From NCBI GenBank assembly GCA_020024235.1, contig JAHHUA010000024.1:1-15154 (forward strand): a DNA stretch of 15,154 nt. Direction: 5' to 3'. Every line of letters starts with the position of its first letter. Positions within the stretch are counted from its first letter, which is position 1. The notes under the pieces are model-generated. The model was not told the origin of the DNA and ran no database searches. It worked only from the letters and a program-made list of their open reading frames with translations. Positions 1-6,684 of this stretch are shown here, one piece after another. Position numbers and translations under genes: made by a program. The DNA is from Oscillospiraceae bacterium. Lineage in GTDB: Bacteria; Bacillota; Clostridia; Oscillospirales; Ruminococcaceae.

Positions 1-76
1 CTACAATATAGAAAGTAAACACCATTAAACAAAGTTTAACTACGGGATTTATTTTTTGTTTCCTGTTTTTACCCAT
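1..76 (-). CDS. divIC: Septum formation initiator DivIC (FtsB-like), N-terminal fragment
   Basis: Only the first 25 codons are present; the gene runs off the left edge. The peptide begins MGKNRKQKINPVVKL and then turns hydrophobic (LCLMVFTFYIV), which fits a short basic cytoplasmic N-terminus entering a single membrane helix, as in DivIC/FtsB septum proteins. An AAAGGAG ribosome binding site lies 8 nt before the ATG. The identification rests mainly on position: divIC directly follows yabP-yabQ in Bacillus and many Clostridia, and the visible residues fit. In the family, a coiled coil outside the membrane binds FtsL and DivIB at the division septum, but that part is not in the window. A separate vegetative-type promoter appears to lie between yabQ and this gene, which would suit an essential division gene next to sporulation genes. 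Another small single-span membrane protein cannot be excluded. Confidence 0.65.
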   Translation of the reverse strand, partial: MGKNRKQKINPVVKLCLMVFTFYIV

Positions 77-118
77 GGTAAATAACTCCTTTTCATATAT
101 AATATGTACATAGAATAT

Positions 119-147
119 ATTATACACAATTTATTTTGAATATGCAA
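119..147 (-). promoter_or_regulatory. Candidate sigma-A promoter for divIC
   Basis: On the minus strand a perfect TATAAT (119-124) is preceded by a 17-nt spacer and TTGCAT (142-147), which matches TTGACA at three of six positions. It lies about 45 nt upstream of the divIC start and just after the yabQ stop. It would let divIC be expressed in growing cells independently of the sporulation genes yabP-yabQ. The -10 and spacing are good and the -35 is weak. Confidence 0.45.
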
Positions 148-163
148 TAGCTATATAGCTATT
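146..163. repeat. 18-nt perfect palindrome at the yabQ stop
   Basis: AATAGCTATATAGCTATT is identical to its reverse complement. It contains the yabQ stop codon and abuts the -35 of the candidate divIC promoter. It could be a weak AU-rich hairpin ending part of the yabQ message, or a site for a dimeric regulator of divIC. There is no loop and no clean T-run, so a strong intrinsic terminator is unlikely. The sequence shows only the symmetry; the role is unknown. Confidence 0.4.
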
Positions 164-521
164 TATTTTTGTTTTTATAGAGAATTATTTTCTTATTTAT
201 AAATTTTCTTATTTTTGCAAATTTTTTACCTATAAAACTCACTATATATTTACCAACACAAAAATGATAAATTAAACCTCCCATAATAAGTCCTGTCAGC
301 ATATATAATCTGAATGTACCGGGGTACACTGTCAATGTGATTCCAAAACATATAAGTGATGCAATAAAAGAGAAAATAATATCCTCAATGTTTATCCAAA
401 AAATCGGAGGATTAATTAAACATCTCATAATTCTTATTATATCATAAAAAAAACAAAGCATACACCCTGTCAAAGCTGAGTGATAAAATGCTGTTAATTG
501 TTCTGTCATCTGTAATCCCAA
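159..521 (-). CDS. yabQ: Spore cortex biosynthesis membrane protein YabQ
   Basis: This 120-residue hydrophobic protein matches the YabQ family in its start (MTEQLTAFYHSALTG), its length, its membrane layout and its place between yabP and divIC. A first helix (about 10-30) contains the family-like FFYDIIRIMR turn. Two more hydrophobic segments follow (about 48-66 and 70-95), then a strongly basic tail rich in Lys. In Bacillus, YabQ is made in the mother cell under sigma E, localises to the forespore membranes and is needed for cortex peptidoglycan; its biochemical activity is not established. The start chosen is TTG at 521, because an AGGGGAAG ribosome binding site sits about 6 nt before it. 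That site overlaps the yabP stop codon, so translation is probably coupled. An ATG four codons later is too far from the site. Confidence 0.85.
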   Translation of the reverse strand: MGLQMTEQLTAFYHSALTGCMLCFFYDIIRIMRCLINPPIFWINIEDIIFSFIASLICFGITLTVYPGTFRLYMLTGLIMGGLIYHFCVGKYIVSFIGKKFAKIRKFINKKIILYKNKNK

Positions 522-533
522 ACAAAACTTCCC

Positions 534-809
534 CTATCTGAAAAGTTTGGCAAAAAAACCTTCATTTTTATTCTGTTGTTCCAAATAGGAAACATCATAA
601 AAATTTCCTTCTGCCAAAAGATCGCCACTATCCACATCAATTTTGGTAATATGCAGATTTTCACCTCTTACTATAATATCTCCCTGGACAGTGGACACTG
701 TTATGCTTTCATCATTAAAAATACCTATATCTGTAACTCCTGTTATTTTCAGCCTGTTTCTCTCCTCTAAATAAAGTCCGTGATGCATGACACTCTTTAA
801 TTCTTCCAT
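534..809 (-). CDS. yabP: Sporulation protein YabP
   Basis: This is a 91-residue soluble protein of the YabP/YqfC family. The family-like core runs from about residue 12 to 75: an RNRLKITGV stretch, IGIFNDESITVSTVQGDIIVRGENL, and LLAEGNFYDVSYLE near the end, a compact beta-rich fold with no signal peptide. In Bacillus, yabP is transcribed with yabQ under sigma E in the mother cell, and a role in spore envelope assembly has been proposed; no enzymatic function is known. The ATG has a strong GGAAGGAG site 8 nt upstream. The stop codon lies inside the yabQ ribosome binding site, so the two are one transcription unit. Upstream, where rqcP would normally adjoin, there is instead a divergent lipoprotein gene. 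Confidence 0.88.
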   Translation of the reverse strand: MEELKSVMHHGLYLEERNRLKITGVTDIGIFNDESITVSTVQGDIIVRGENLHITKIDVDSGDLLAEGNFYDVSYLEQQNKNEGFFAKLFR

Positions 810-838
810 AATAATTCTCCTTCCCTTATATTAATAAA

Positions 839-867
839 ATTTTATTCTAACAATTCAAAAAATATTA
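839..867 (-). promoter_or_regulatory. Candidate sigma-E promoter for yabP-yabQ
   Basis: On the minus strand TAATATT (861-867), a 14-nt spacer and AATAAAAT (839-846) resemble the Bacillus sigma-E pattern (about KMATATT, 13-14 nt, CATACAAT). The -10 matches six of eight positions. It is about 30 nt upstream of the yabP start, and yabP-yabQ are known sigma-E genes in Bacillus. The region is AT-rich, so chance matches are easy. Confidence 0.35.
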
Positions 868-930
868 CAATATCAATAAATAAATTAATTATACATAGTA
901 AATCAAATGAATAAAGAAAGGAATGATATT

Positions 931-2097
931 ATGAAAAAAATTTTTTCTATTATTTTGGCAGCTTTAATATGTCTATCCTCATGTACGGAAAAAAATAGAA
1001 ATTTATCGGAAATTCAAATAGAATATTCCCATAAAAATACAGAGGAATCACAGCATATTTCAGAATATCCTCCACAATCTTACAAAGAAAATAATTCCGA
1101 TGAAAATTTACAGTCCTCCGAAAAATTCATAAACGAAGAAGATATTACAAAATGTTTTGAAGATTTAGACTATCTGCTAAGCAGCTCTCAATGGCATAAT
1201 CCTGAGGAAATAAAAGTGGACAGCTACATAATCTGGTACAATTATCGCCTGAAAAGACTCCATAAAAATGATGAAAATTACATTGACAAATACAAAGTCA
1301 ACGGAAAAGAAGGACTTTTTTTCCCTGCCGGTGAACTTGAAAAAGAAATAAAAAATTTTTTTGATATTTCTTCTGATTATCTGAGAAAATCCGATTTATA
1401 TAACTCAAACAGTAAAACCTACAGATTACCCGATGAGTTTGAACCACTAGATAATAAAATTTATAAAATTACCAACACATATAAAGACGCTGATAAAACT
1501 TTCATAGATTATACTTTAACTTATCCCTTGTCAGGAAAAATTTATAACATGACACTGACACTTAAATCAGTGGAAGGTTCTGTTAAATTTTTTGCCAATA
1601 CATTGAGAGAAAATAAAATTATAACAGAAATCAGTGATGATGATAAACAGATGTTATTTGATGAATATATAAAATATTATTATTTGTCAAAACTTATGTA
1701 TTGTTCACCTTGGGACAATGCCAATGAACTGCCTGCGGAAAATTTAGTGAGATTTTATCAATACAAAAGGCTTGAAGAATACCTAAATGGCATCGCTGTA
1801 AAAATAAAAAACGGCAAGGTTTCCGTACCTGAAAAAGAAGTAGAATCCTACATTATAAATTTTTTTGATGTAAATACAACCCATCTCAGAACCTCTGCTT
1901 TATATAATTGTGAAACATACAGTTACGAATTTGAATTTCCCTATAAAACTGCTACCGGACAGGGTGTTGATATTATTCAGCTTGAAGGTGATGATAATAT
2001 TTGGGAATTTACATTGTCTGATATGGAAAATAAAATTTTCAAAGTCAAAATAGAGTTTTTTTCATCTAATGATTTTTTATATACAGACGGCAAATAA
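931..2097 (+). CDS. Unrecognised lipoprotein with two diverged copies of one domain
   Basis: I do not recognise this family. From the ATG at 931 it is a 388-residue protein. This start is preferred because AAAGGA lies 8 nt upstream and it gives a clean lipoprotein signal: two Lys, a hydrophobic stretch, and a lipobox LSSC with the lipidated Cys at 18. An in-frame ATG at 907 has no ribosome binding site. Residues 19-70 are hydrophilic and probably form a flexible linker outside the membrane. Two similar regions follow, about 75-226 and 240-388. Both have a Trp-containing lead-in (W88 and W261), a Tyr-rich YNYRLKRL or YQYKRLEEY helix, and the best-conserved block (PAGELEKEIKNFFD near 132-145; PEKEVESYIINFFD near 300-313), then a shared LR.S.LYN. 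The second copy shortens the beta-rich tail. No catalytic motif is visible; ligand binding or envelope scaffolding is possible. The gene interrupts the rqcP-yabP synteny on the opposite strand. No strong promoter is evident upstream. Confidence 0.8.
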   Translation: MKKIFSIILAALICLSSCTEKNRNLSEIQIEYSHKNTEESQHISEYPPQSYKENNSDENLQSSEKFINEEDITKCFEDLDYLLSSSQWHNPEEIKVDSYIIWYNYRLKRLHKNDENYIDKYKVNGKEGLFFPAGELEKEIKNFFDISSDYLRKSDLYNSNSKTYRLPDEFEPLDNKIYKITNTYKDADKTFIDYTLTYPLSGKIYNMTLTLKSVEGSVKFFANTLRENKIITEISDDDKQMLFDEYIKYYYLSKLMYCSPWDNANELPAENLVRFYQYKRLEEYLNGIAVKIKNGKVSVPEKEVESYIINFFDVNTTHLRTSALYNCETYSYEFEFPYKTATGQGVDIIQLEGDDNIWEFTLSDMENKIFKVKIEFFSSNDFLYTDGK

Positions 2098-2100
2098 AAT

Positions 2101-2133
2101 AAGTCCTGTAAAATATTTAATTTTACAGGACTT
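2101..2133. terminator. Bidirectional terminator between lipoprotein gene and rqcP
   Basis: This is a perfect 14-bp inverted repeat, with core AGTCCTGTAAAAT, around a 5-nt loop. It starts 4 nt after the lipoprotein stop codon. T-rich sequence follows on both sides (TTTAGTTTT on the plus strand, TTATTTTATTT on the minus strand). It can end the plus-strand lipoprotein message and the minus-strand mazG-HU-rqcP message. Confidence 0.85.
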
Positions 2134-2194
2134 TAGTTTTGTAAGTTTTTAAGCTGTGATTTATTTTCACAAAATTTCAAAATTCAACATCTTC

Positions 2195-2437
2195 TTATTC
2201 TACAACTTCATAAAGTTCAGCGGCTGTTTCTTTGGTTGTGTATTCGGTTACTTTCAAAACTTTTACTTTCAGGGGCTTTTGACCCAGATTAATTTCGATT
2301 ATATCTCCGTCTTTTACATCATAAGATGCTCTTTGAACCTTGTCATTTACACTGATTCTGCCGGCATCACAAGCCTCGTTTGCCACTGTTCTTCTTTTAA
2401 TAAGACGGGTAACTTTAAGATATTTATCCAAACGCAT
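2195..2437 (-). CDS. rqcP: S4-domain ribosome quality control factor RqcP (YabO)
   Basis: This 80-residue protein is an S4 RNA-binding fold for almost its whole length. It opens MRLDKYLKVTRLIKRRTVAN, and AGRISVNDKV and a GDIIEINLG strand follow, the hallmark of the YabO/RqcP family. In Bacillus, RqcP binds 50S subunits carrying a stuck peptidyl-tRNA and works with RqcH to add alanine tails that mark the unfinished protein for degradation. The start at 2437 is set by a GGGAGGT site 8 nt upstream; a reading frame open further upstream would have no such site and would run into the preceding hairpin. It follows HU and mazG on the same strand, but an intervening hairpin may lower its transcription. 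In Bacillus it lies between mazG-like yabN and yabP, matching the order here apart from the HU and lipoprotein genes. Confidence 0.92.
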   Translation of the reverse strand: MRLDKYLKVTRLIKRRTVANEACDAGRISVNDKVQRASYDVKDGDIIEINLGQKPLKVKVLKVTEYTTKETAAELYEVVE

Positions 2438-2464
2438 TAAATAAAACCTCCCTATAAAAATAAA

Positions 2465-2485
2465 CAGGACACATGAAGTGTCCTG
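2465..2485 (-). terminator. Hairpin between HU gene and rqcP
   Basis: On the minus strand CAGGACAC and GTGTCCTG form an 8-bp GC-containing stem with a 5-nt loop, 11 nt after the HU stop codon, followed by TTTATTTTTAT. It looks like an intrinsic terminator or a partial one. The rqcP ribosome binding site begins about 15 nt beyond, so rqcP may depend on read-through, which would let HU be made in excess of RqcP. Confidence 0.65.
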
Positions 2486-2496
2486 AAATAAAAACA

Positions 2497-2772
2497 TTAC
2501 TTGGAAACAGCATCTTTGAGTGCTTTGCCGGCTTTGAAAGAAGGAAGCTTGGAAGCAGGAATATCAATAGTTTCCTTTGTGCGTGGGTTAACACCCTTTC
2601 TTGCTGCTCTTTCTTTAACTTCAAATGTACCGAAACCAACCAAAGATACTTTATCACCGTTTGTCAAAGCTTCTGTAATTGCTTCGATTACTGCTGATAC
2701 AGCTTTTTCACTGTCTTTCTTGGACAATTCTGTTTTTTGTGCAACTGCGCTTATAAGTTCTGTTTTAGTCAT
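2497..2772 (-). CDS. hup: Nucleoid protein HU
   Basis: This 91-residue protein is HU throughout. It begins MTKTELISAVAQKTELSKKD, with alpha-helical dimerisation segments to about residue 40. The GFGTFEVKERAARKG core follows, then the DNA-gripping arm (about 53-75) with Asn62-Pro63, the proline that intercalates and bends DNA, and the closing SFKAGKALKDAV helix. HU dimers compact the chromosome and assist replication, recombination and transcription. The start is at 2772, because GGAGG sits 8-9 nt upstream within the end of mazG. The first eight bases of HU, ATGACTAA, contain the mazG stop, so the two are probably translationally coupled. A hairpin follows the gene. In Bacillus the HU gene (hbs) lies elsewhere; a mazG-HU-S4 order is a pattern I associate with Clostridia. 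Confidence 0.95.
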   Translation of the reverse strand: MTKTELISAVAQKTELSKKDSEKAVSAVIEAITEALTNGDKVSLVGFGTFEVKERAARKGVNPRTKETIDIPASKLPSFKAGKALKDAVSK

Positions 2773-3586
2773 TTTTATTTTCCTCCAAAATTTGATTTTG
2801 TTTAGCCTCTGACCATAATTTAAGCATTTTATCAATATCCAGTTCATCTAAATTATGACCCTCGGCTTTTGCCAGATTTTCCAATTTGGCAAATCTGCGT
2901 ATAAATTTATCGCAAGATTTAAGTGCGACAGTTTCACTGTCTGCTCCTAAAATCCTAGATACATTTACAGCTGAAAAGATTATATCTCCCAGCTCTTCAT
3001 TGATGTTTTCCTCATCTTTTGCGGAAATTGCTTTTTTAAGTTCTTTTATTTCACTTTCCAAAGCTTCCAGTGCCCATGTTACATCAGGATAATTAAACCC
3101 TGATTTTGCCGCTCTTTTCTGCACCTTTTGACAGCGCATAAGTGCAGGAAATGTTTTTGGCACACTTGTCAGTGTTTCGGTATATTTGGTTTGGCCTTTT
3201 GAATGTTGTTTAATTTTCTCCCAATTATCCAAAACCTCACCTGTTGAATGAACAACTATATCTCCAAAAACATGAGGATGTCTTTCAATAAGTTTTTGGC
3301 ATACGCCATTCACTACATCATCAAAGTTAAAACCCTGTCTTTCTTCAGCTATACGGCAGTTTGAAACCACCTGTAAAAGCACATCACCGAATTCTTCACA
3401 CATCATTTCGTCATTTTCCATATCAATAGCTTCAGCAGCTTCATAAGCTTCTTCTATCATATTTTGACGCATACTTTTGTGAGTCTGTTTGGCATCCCAT
3501 GGGCAACCTCCTTCACCTCTTAAAAGTTCTGCGATTTTAAGAAGGTCATCTATATTGTATCTGGGTTTTGGTTCAAAGGAAACCAT
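2765..3586 (-). CDS. mazG: Nucleoside triphosphate pyrophosphohydrolase MazG
   Basis: This 273-residue protein has the two-domain MazG layout. It hydrolyses nucleoside triphosphates to monophosphates and pyrophosphate, which clears abnormal nucleotides. The N-terminal domain has GGCPWDAKQTHKSMR (26-40), then the metal-binding Glu45, Glu46 and Glu49 and the E65-x-x-D68 pair in EEFGDVLLQVV. NWEKIK (121-126) joins it to a second domain with E179, E182 and E198-x-x-D201 in NEELGDIIFSAVN. The length is close to the E. coli enzyme (263 residues). Unlike Bacillus YabN, there is no N-terminal tetrapyrrole-methylase domain. The ATG at 3586 has GGAGG about 10 nt upstream. The stop lies inside the HU gene, and a promoter candidate sits upstream after the flippase gene. 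Substrate preference cannot be read from the sequence. Confidence 0.93.
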   Translation of the reverse strand: MVSFEPKPRYNIDDLLKIAELLRGEGGCPWDAKQTHKSMRQNMIEEAYEAAEAIDMENDEMMCEEFGDVLLQVVSNCRIAEERQGFNFDDVVNGVCQKLIERHPHVFGDIVVHSTGEVLDNWEKIKQHSKGQTKYTETLTSVPKTFPALMRCQKVQKRAAKSGFNYPDVTWALEALESEIKELKKAISAKDEENINEELGDIIFSAVNVSRILGADSETVALKSCDKFIRRFAKLENLAKAEGHNLDELDIDKMLKLWSEAKQNQILEENKND

Positions 3587-3644
3587 ACCACATCAGCCTC
3601 CGTGATATAAGGTTTTATCAGCATTTTCCAATCTGACTTTATAT

Positions 3645-3673
3645 ATATTACCCTATAACAGCAGTAATTTCAA
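3645..3673 (-). promoter_or_regulatory. Candidate sigma-A promoter for mazG-HU-rqcP
   Basis: On the minus strand TTGAAA (3668-3673; five of six matches) is followed by a 17-nt spacer and TAATAT (3645-3650; four of six). It begins about 10 nt after the flippase stop codon and lies about 60 nt before the mazG start. It would give the housekeeping genes mazG, HU and rqcP vegetative transcription separate from the upstream flippase gene. Confidence 0.4.
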
Positions 3674-3683
3674 GTAGTTTTTA

Positions 3684-5318
3684 TTATTTTTTGAAAAATT
3701 CAGAAAAATTTATATCTTTTTTGCTAATTATACCACAGATAACCATAATTAATATATATAATACACTATAAATCAGTGTTGAAACAATTATCCAAAGCAT
3801 TGTATTAAAGCCAAAATTTACACTTTTAAGTATATATTTATATATAAATGCGGTAATTATACCCAGAAGTAAAATTTTTACTGTGGAATTTATTATAAAA
3901 AATTCTCCTTCTGTCTGTTTGGTTATATCCCAAAGCATTAGAACAGCTGCTACTGTGTAAGAAATTAATGTAGAATACCCGGCACCTTTTATGTTTATTT
4001 GAGGATATGGGATAAAAATATAATTGAATATATATTTCATTACCGCAGTCAAAATCATAACTTTCAGGGAAAAATACCCCCTGCCCAAAGCCTGTTCTAT
4101 ACTGTTTAACGTTATTACAAAAGCCACGGGAATTGCCGCCAATGCCAAAACAGTCATAGCTTCGGTTATGGCTTTTGTTTCTGATTTTCCAAGCGGAAAA
4201 ACTATGCCCAATATAAATTTTGCATTATAGCTTAAAATCACACTCATGGGTATAACAGTAAAAAGCGAGTATCTTATTATATGTTCGGCTTTTTCAGCTG
4301 TTTTATACATATTTCCTTTTTTATGTTCACGGGCTATCAGCGGAATTGATGCTGTGGAAAATGCAGTTGCCAATGTGGGTATAATATTAAATAGTGTTAC
4401 TGCCATTCCTGTATATGCACCAAAAAGATATACTCCCAGTTTTCCTCCTTGTAAATATTCATTTCCAAGATAAGAAAATTCTCTCATAAAATACCCTGGA
4501 TTTAAGTTAAATCCCTTTTCTATGCCATTTGCCGCTGTCATTAAGTCTATAACCGAAGCACTGTTTGAAACCATAGCTGTAAGACAAATAGGTGCTGCTG
4601 TCATCAAAACCCGTTTAACAGGTAAAGTCTTAGCCTTAAATTTTGATATATTCTGTTCTTTTTTTCTGTATATTTTATAATATATAAAAATTATCAAAGT
4701 ACCTGCCATTGTGCTGAGTGTTACACCGAAAACCGCCATTGAAGCAGTAAAAACAAGTCTGTTCTCTGCGATAATTTCTCTGTTTAAAAAAATCCTGGCT
4801 CCGGTATATGCCAAAGCAGAGCCTAAAATCAGGCGGAAAAAGCTTTCGGAAACCTGTGAAAATGCTGTTGGATACATATTGTTTAAACCCTCAAAATATC
4901 CCCTTGCAGCTGCGGAAACAGCACAAAAGAAAAATGCAGGGGCTATACATTTTATGGGTATGGTTCCTCCTGCTGTTTTGCAGTACGATGATATAATATC
5001 AGCTGATAAATATATAATGAAACTTACTATACCGCCAAAAATTCCGTAAATTACCAATATTTTTTTAAAAAGATTTCTGCATAATTCACTGTTGTTTCGG
5101 TTTTCTGCCACTGTTTTTGACATGGCGGCTGTCATACCCGAAAGTGCCACAGCACTGACAGGGCCAAACACTGAATAGGCCGTCATATAATATCCCATAC
5201 CCTCTCCACCCAAAAGACTTGCCAAGGGTATTTTAAATGCCGCTCCGAATATTTTGGCCAAAACAGCGGCAATCATCAATATAGAAACTCCCTCAAGAAA
5301 ATTCTGCTCTTTTTTCAT
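3684..5318 (-). CDS. spoVB: SpoVB/MurJ-like lipid II or polysaccharide flippase
   Basis: This 544-residue integral membrane protein has a long succession of hydrophobic segments (about 14), as expected for the MOP exporter superfamily (Wzx, MurJ, SpoVB). Landmarks are the first helix region (about 10-33), LGGEGMGYYMTAYSVFGP (36-53), and RGYFEGLNNMYPTAFSQ (139-155), a loop motif typical of Firmicutes SpoVB/YabM/YtgP. Family members move undecaprenyl-linked sugar precursors across the membrane; SpoVB is needed for spore cortex and YabM/MurJ relatives for other wall material. Which role applies is inference. Its place at the head of the mazG-rqcP-yabPQ-divIC block equals that of yabM in Bacillus, and cortex genes nearby favour a spore role. 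The ATG has AAGGAG about 7 nt upstream. Divergent from it is the RNA methyltransferase gene. Confidence 0.85.
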   Translation of the reverse strand: MKKEQNFLEGVSILMIAAVLAKIFGAAFKIPLASLLGGEGMGYYMTAYSVFGPVSAVALSGMTAAMSKTVAENRNNSELCRNLFKKILVIYGIFGGIVSFIIYLSADIISSYCKTAGGTIPIKCIAPAFFFCAVSAAARGYFEGLNNMYPTAFSQVSESFFRLILGSALAYTGARIFLNREIIAENRLVFTASMAVFGVTLSTMAGTLIIFIYYKIYRKKEQNISKFKAKTLPVKRVLMTAAPICLTAMVSNSASVIDLMTAANGIEKGFNLNPGYFMREFSYLGNEYLQGGKLGVYLFGAYTGMAVTLFNIIPTLATAFSTASIPLIAREHKKGNMYKTAEKAEHIIRYSLFTVIPMSVILSYNAKFILGIVFPLGKSETKAITEAMTVLALAAIPVAFVITLNSIEQALGRGYFSLKVMILTAVMKYIFNYIFIPYPQINIKGAGYSTLISYTVAAVLMLWDITKQTEGEFFIINSTVKILLLGIITAFIYKYILKSVNFGFNTMLWIIVSTLIYSVLYILIMVICGIISKKDINFSEFFKK

Positions 5319-5356
5319 ATTTACTCCTTATTCATAAAATTAAAATACCTGCTAAT

Positions 5357-5385
5357 AAATTATGTTGCTAATTCCGTATATATGT
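5357..5385 (-). promoter_or_regulatory. Possible sigma-E-type promoter for the flippase gene
   Basis: On the minus strand ACATATA (5379-5385), a 14-nt spacer and CATAATTT (5357-5364) partly match the sigma-E pattern, with five of seven and five of eight positions. It lies about 40 nt upstream of the flippase start. Bacillus spoVB is a sigma-E gene, so it would make sense, but the region is AT-rich and the match is partial. Confidence 0.25.
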
Positions 5386-5393
5386 TATATAAT
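5365..5393 (+). promoter_or_regulatory. Sigma-A promoter for the RNA methyltransferase gene
   Basis: TTGCTA (5365-5370), a 17-nt spacer and a perfect TATAAT (5388-5393) lie about 50 nt upstream of the methyltransferase start. The predicted transcript would begin near 5400. The elements overlap those of the candidate minus-strand flippase promoter. Confidence 0.6.
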
Positions 5394-5446
5394 TAAGTAT
5401 AATTATATAATTTTATATATACAGTAATTTCAGAAAGGAATATTTT

Positions 5447-6565
5447 ATGTCAAAATACACTTTATGCTGTCCCTGCCTTTTTGGACTTGAAAGCATACTT
5501 TCAGGTGAAATTAAGCGTATGGGCGGTGAAAATATAGAAGTAACCGACGGAAAAGTGGTTTTCCAAGGTGATGATACAATTCTTGCCAAAGCCAATATTA
5601 TGTTAAGTACCGCTGAAAGAGTTTTAATTGTTTTAGGTTCCTTTAAAGCCACCAGTTTTGAGGAACTTTTCAACAAAACCGAATCCCTGCCTTTTGAAGA
5701 TTTTATCGGCAGAAAAGACGCTTTTCCTGTCAAGGGCTGGTCTTTAAACTCTGCACTGCACAGTGTACCTGACTGCCAAAAAATTATAAAAAAAGCTGCT
5801 GTAAAGCGTCTTGGACAAACTTACGGACTTAACTGGTTTGAAGAAACAGGTCCCCTTCACCAAATTCAGTTTTCAATACACAAAGACAATGTTATGATTA
5901 TGCTGGACAGTTCCGGACCCAGCCTGCACAAAAGAGGCTACCGCAAAAATTCCAATACAGCCCCTATCAAAGAAACTCTTGCAGCAGGCATTGTAGACCT
6001 TGCACGAATTAAAGACAATGCGACTTTATTTGACCCTTTCTGCGGCTCAGGTACATTTCTTGTGGAGGGTGCATTCCATGGACTTAAAATAGCTCCGGGA
6101 CTCCGACGTCATTTTATTGTGGAAAAATGGGGCTTAATAAATTCCTCTATTTGGCAAGCTGTCCGTCAGGAATGTTTTGATAATATCAGAAGAGGAGGCA
6201 GTTTTAAGGCTTATGGCTCTGATATTGATATGGAATGTGTAAATCTTTCCAAAGCAAATGCAGGCAATGCAGGAGTTGAAAAGCGTGTTTTTACAAAACA
6301 GTGTGATATTGCGGATTTTGAACCTTTCGGGGATAACCCGGTTGTTATCTGTAATCCTCCCTATGGAGAAAGAATGCTTGATATAAAACAGGCTGAAGAA
6401 CTTTATAAAACTATGGGACAAATCTATGCCAAGTATCCGCAGGTTCCTTGGTATGTTATTTCTCCCCATGAAGATTTTGAAAAATTCTTTGGTAAAAAAG
6501 CCGACAAACGCCGCAAACTCTATAATGGTATGATTAAATGCCAGGTATTTATGTATTTTAAATAA
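5447..6565 (+). CDS. THUMP-domain class I SAM-dependent RNA methyltransferase (RlmL/YpsC type)
   Basis: This 372-residue protein has the usual length for the Firmicutes YpsC group, related to the N-terminal half of E. coli RlmL, which makes N2-methylguanosine in 23S rRNA. Residues 1-60 form a ferredoxin-like start (CPCLFGLESILSGEI), and a THUMP RNA-binding domain spans about 60-155. HKRGYR (161-166) links to a Rossmann methyltransferase domain. Motif I, DPFCGSGT (196-203), binds S-adenosylmethionine; YGSDID (256-261) fits the acidic motif II position; NPPYGE (303-308) is the N-P-P-Y active-site motif of amino-group methylases. The end, KRRKLYNG, is typical. An AGAAAGGA site lies about 7 nt before the ATG, and a sigma-A promoter and a terminator flank the gene, so it is a single-gene unit. 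The exact rRNA base cannot be told from the sequence. Confidence 0.9.
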   Translation: MSKYTLCCPCLFGLESILSGEIKRMGGENIEVTDGKVVFQGDDTILAKANIMLSTAERVLIVLGSFKATSFEELFNKTESLPFEDFIGRKDAFPVKGWSLNSALHSVPDCQKIIKKAAVKRLGQTYGLNWFEETGPLHQIQFSIHKDNVMIMLDSSGPSLHKRGYRKNSNTAPIKETLAAGIVDLARIKDNATLFDPFCGSGTFLVEGAFHGLKIAPGLRRHFIVEKWGLINSSIWQAVRQECFDNIRRGGSFKAYGSDIDMECVNLSKANAGNAGVEKRVFTKQCDIADFEPFGDNPVVICNPPYGERMLDIKQAEELYKTMGQIYAKYPQVPWYVISPHEDFEKFFGKKADKRRKLYNGMIKCQVFMYFK

Positions 6566-6612
6566 TGCAGTAAGCTTTATAATTAAAAAATGATTATCCA
6601 TAAAATCATATA

Positions 6613-6648
6613 AAAAAAGAGGAAGATTTTTTAATCTTCCTCTTTTTT
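6613..6648. terminator. Bidirectional terminator between convergent genes
   Basis: A perfect 16-bp stem, AAAAAAGAGGAAGATT paired with AATCTTCCTCTTTTTT, closes a TTTT loop. A-run and T-run symmetry makes it a Rho-independent terminator on both strands. It lies about 50 nt after the methyltransferase stop and about 37 nt beyond the amidohydrolase stop on the other strand, so it serves both convergent genes. Confidence 0.93.
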
Positions 6649-6684
6649 GTATTAAGTTTATAAGATATAAGTCAAATATAGGTT

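Noticed and set aside
2438..2497. An N-terminal extension of RqcP (MFLFQDTSC...)
   Set aside because: It would be encoded by the terminator-like hairpin and has no ribosome binding site; MRLDKYL at 2437 has an excellent one and is the family's usual start.
6134..6601. A 155-codon minus-strand frame over the RNA methyltransferase gene
   Set aside because: It overlaps the conserved methyltransferase domain on the opposite strand, and the plus-strand gene has clear motifs, a promoter and a terminator.
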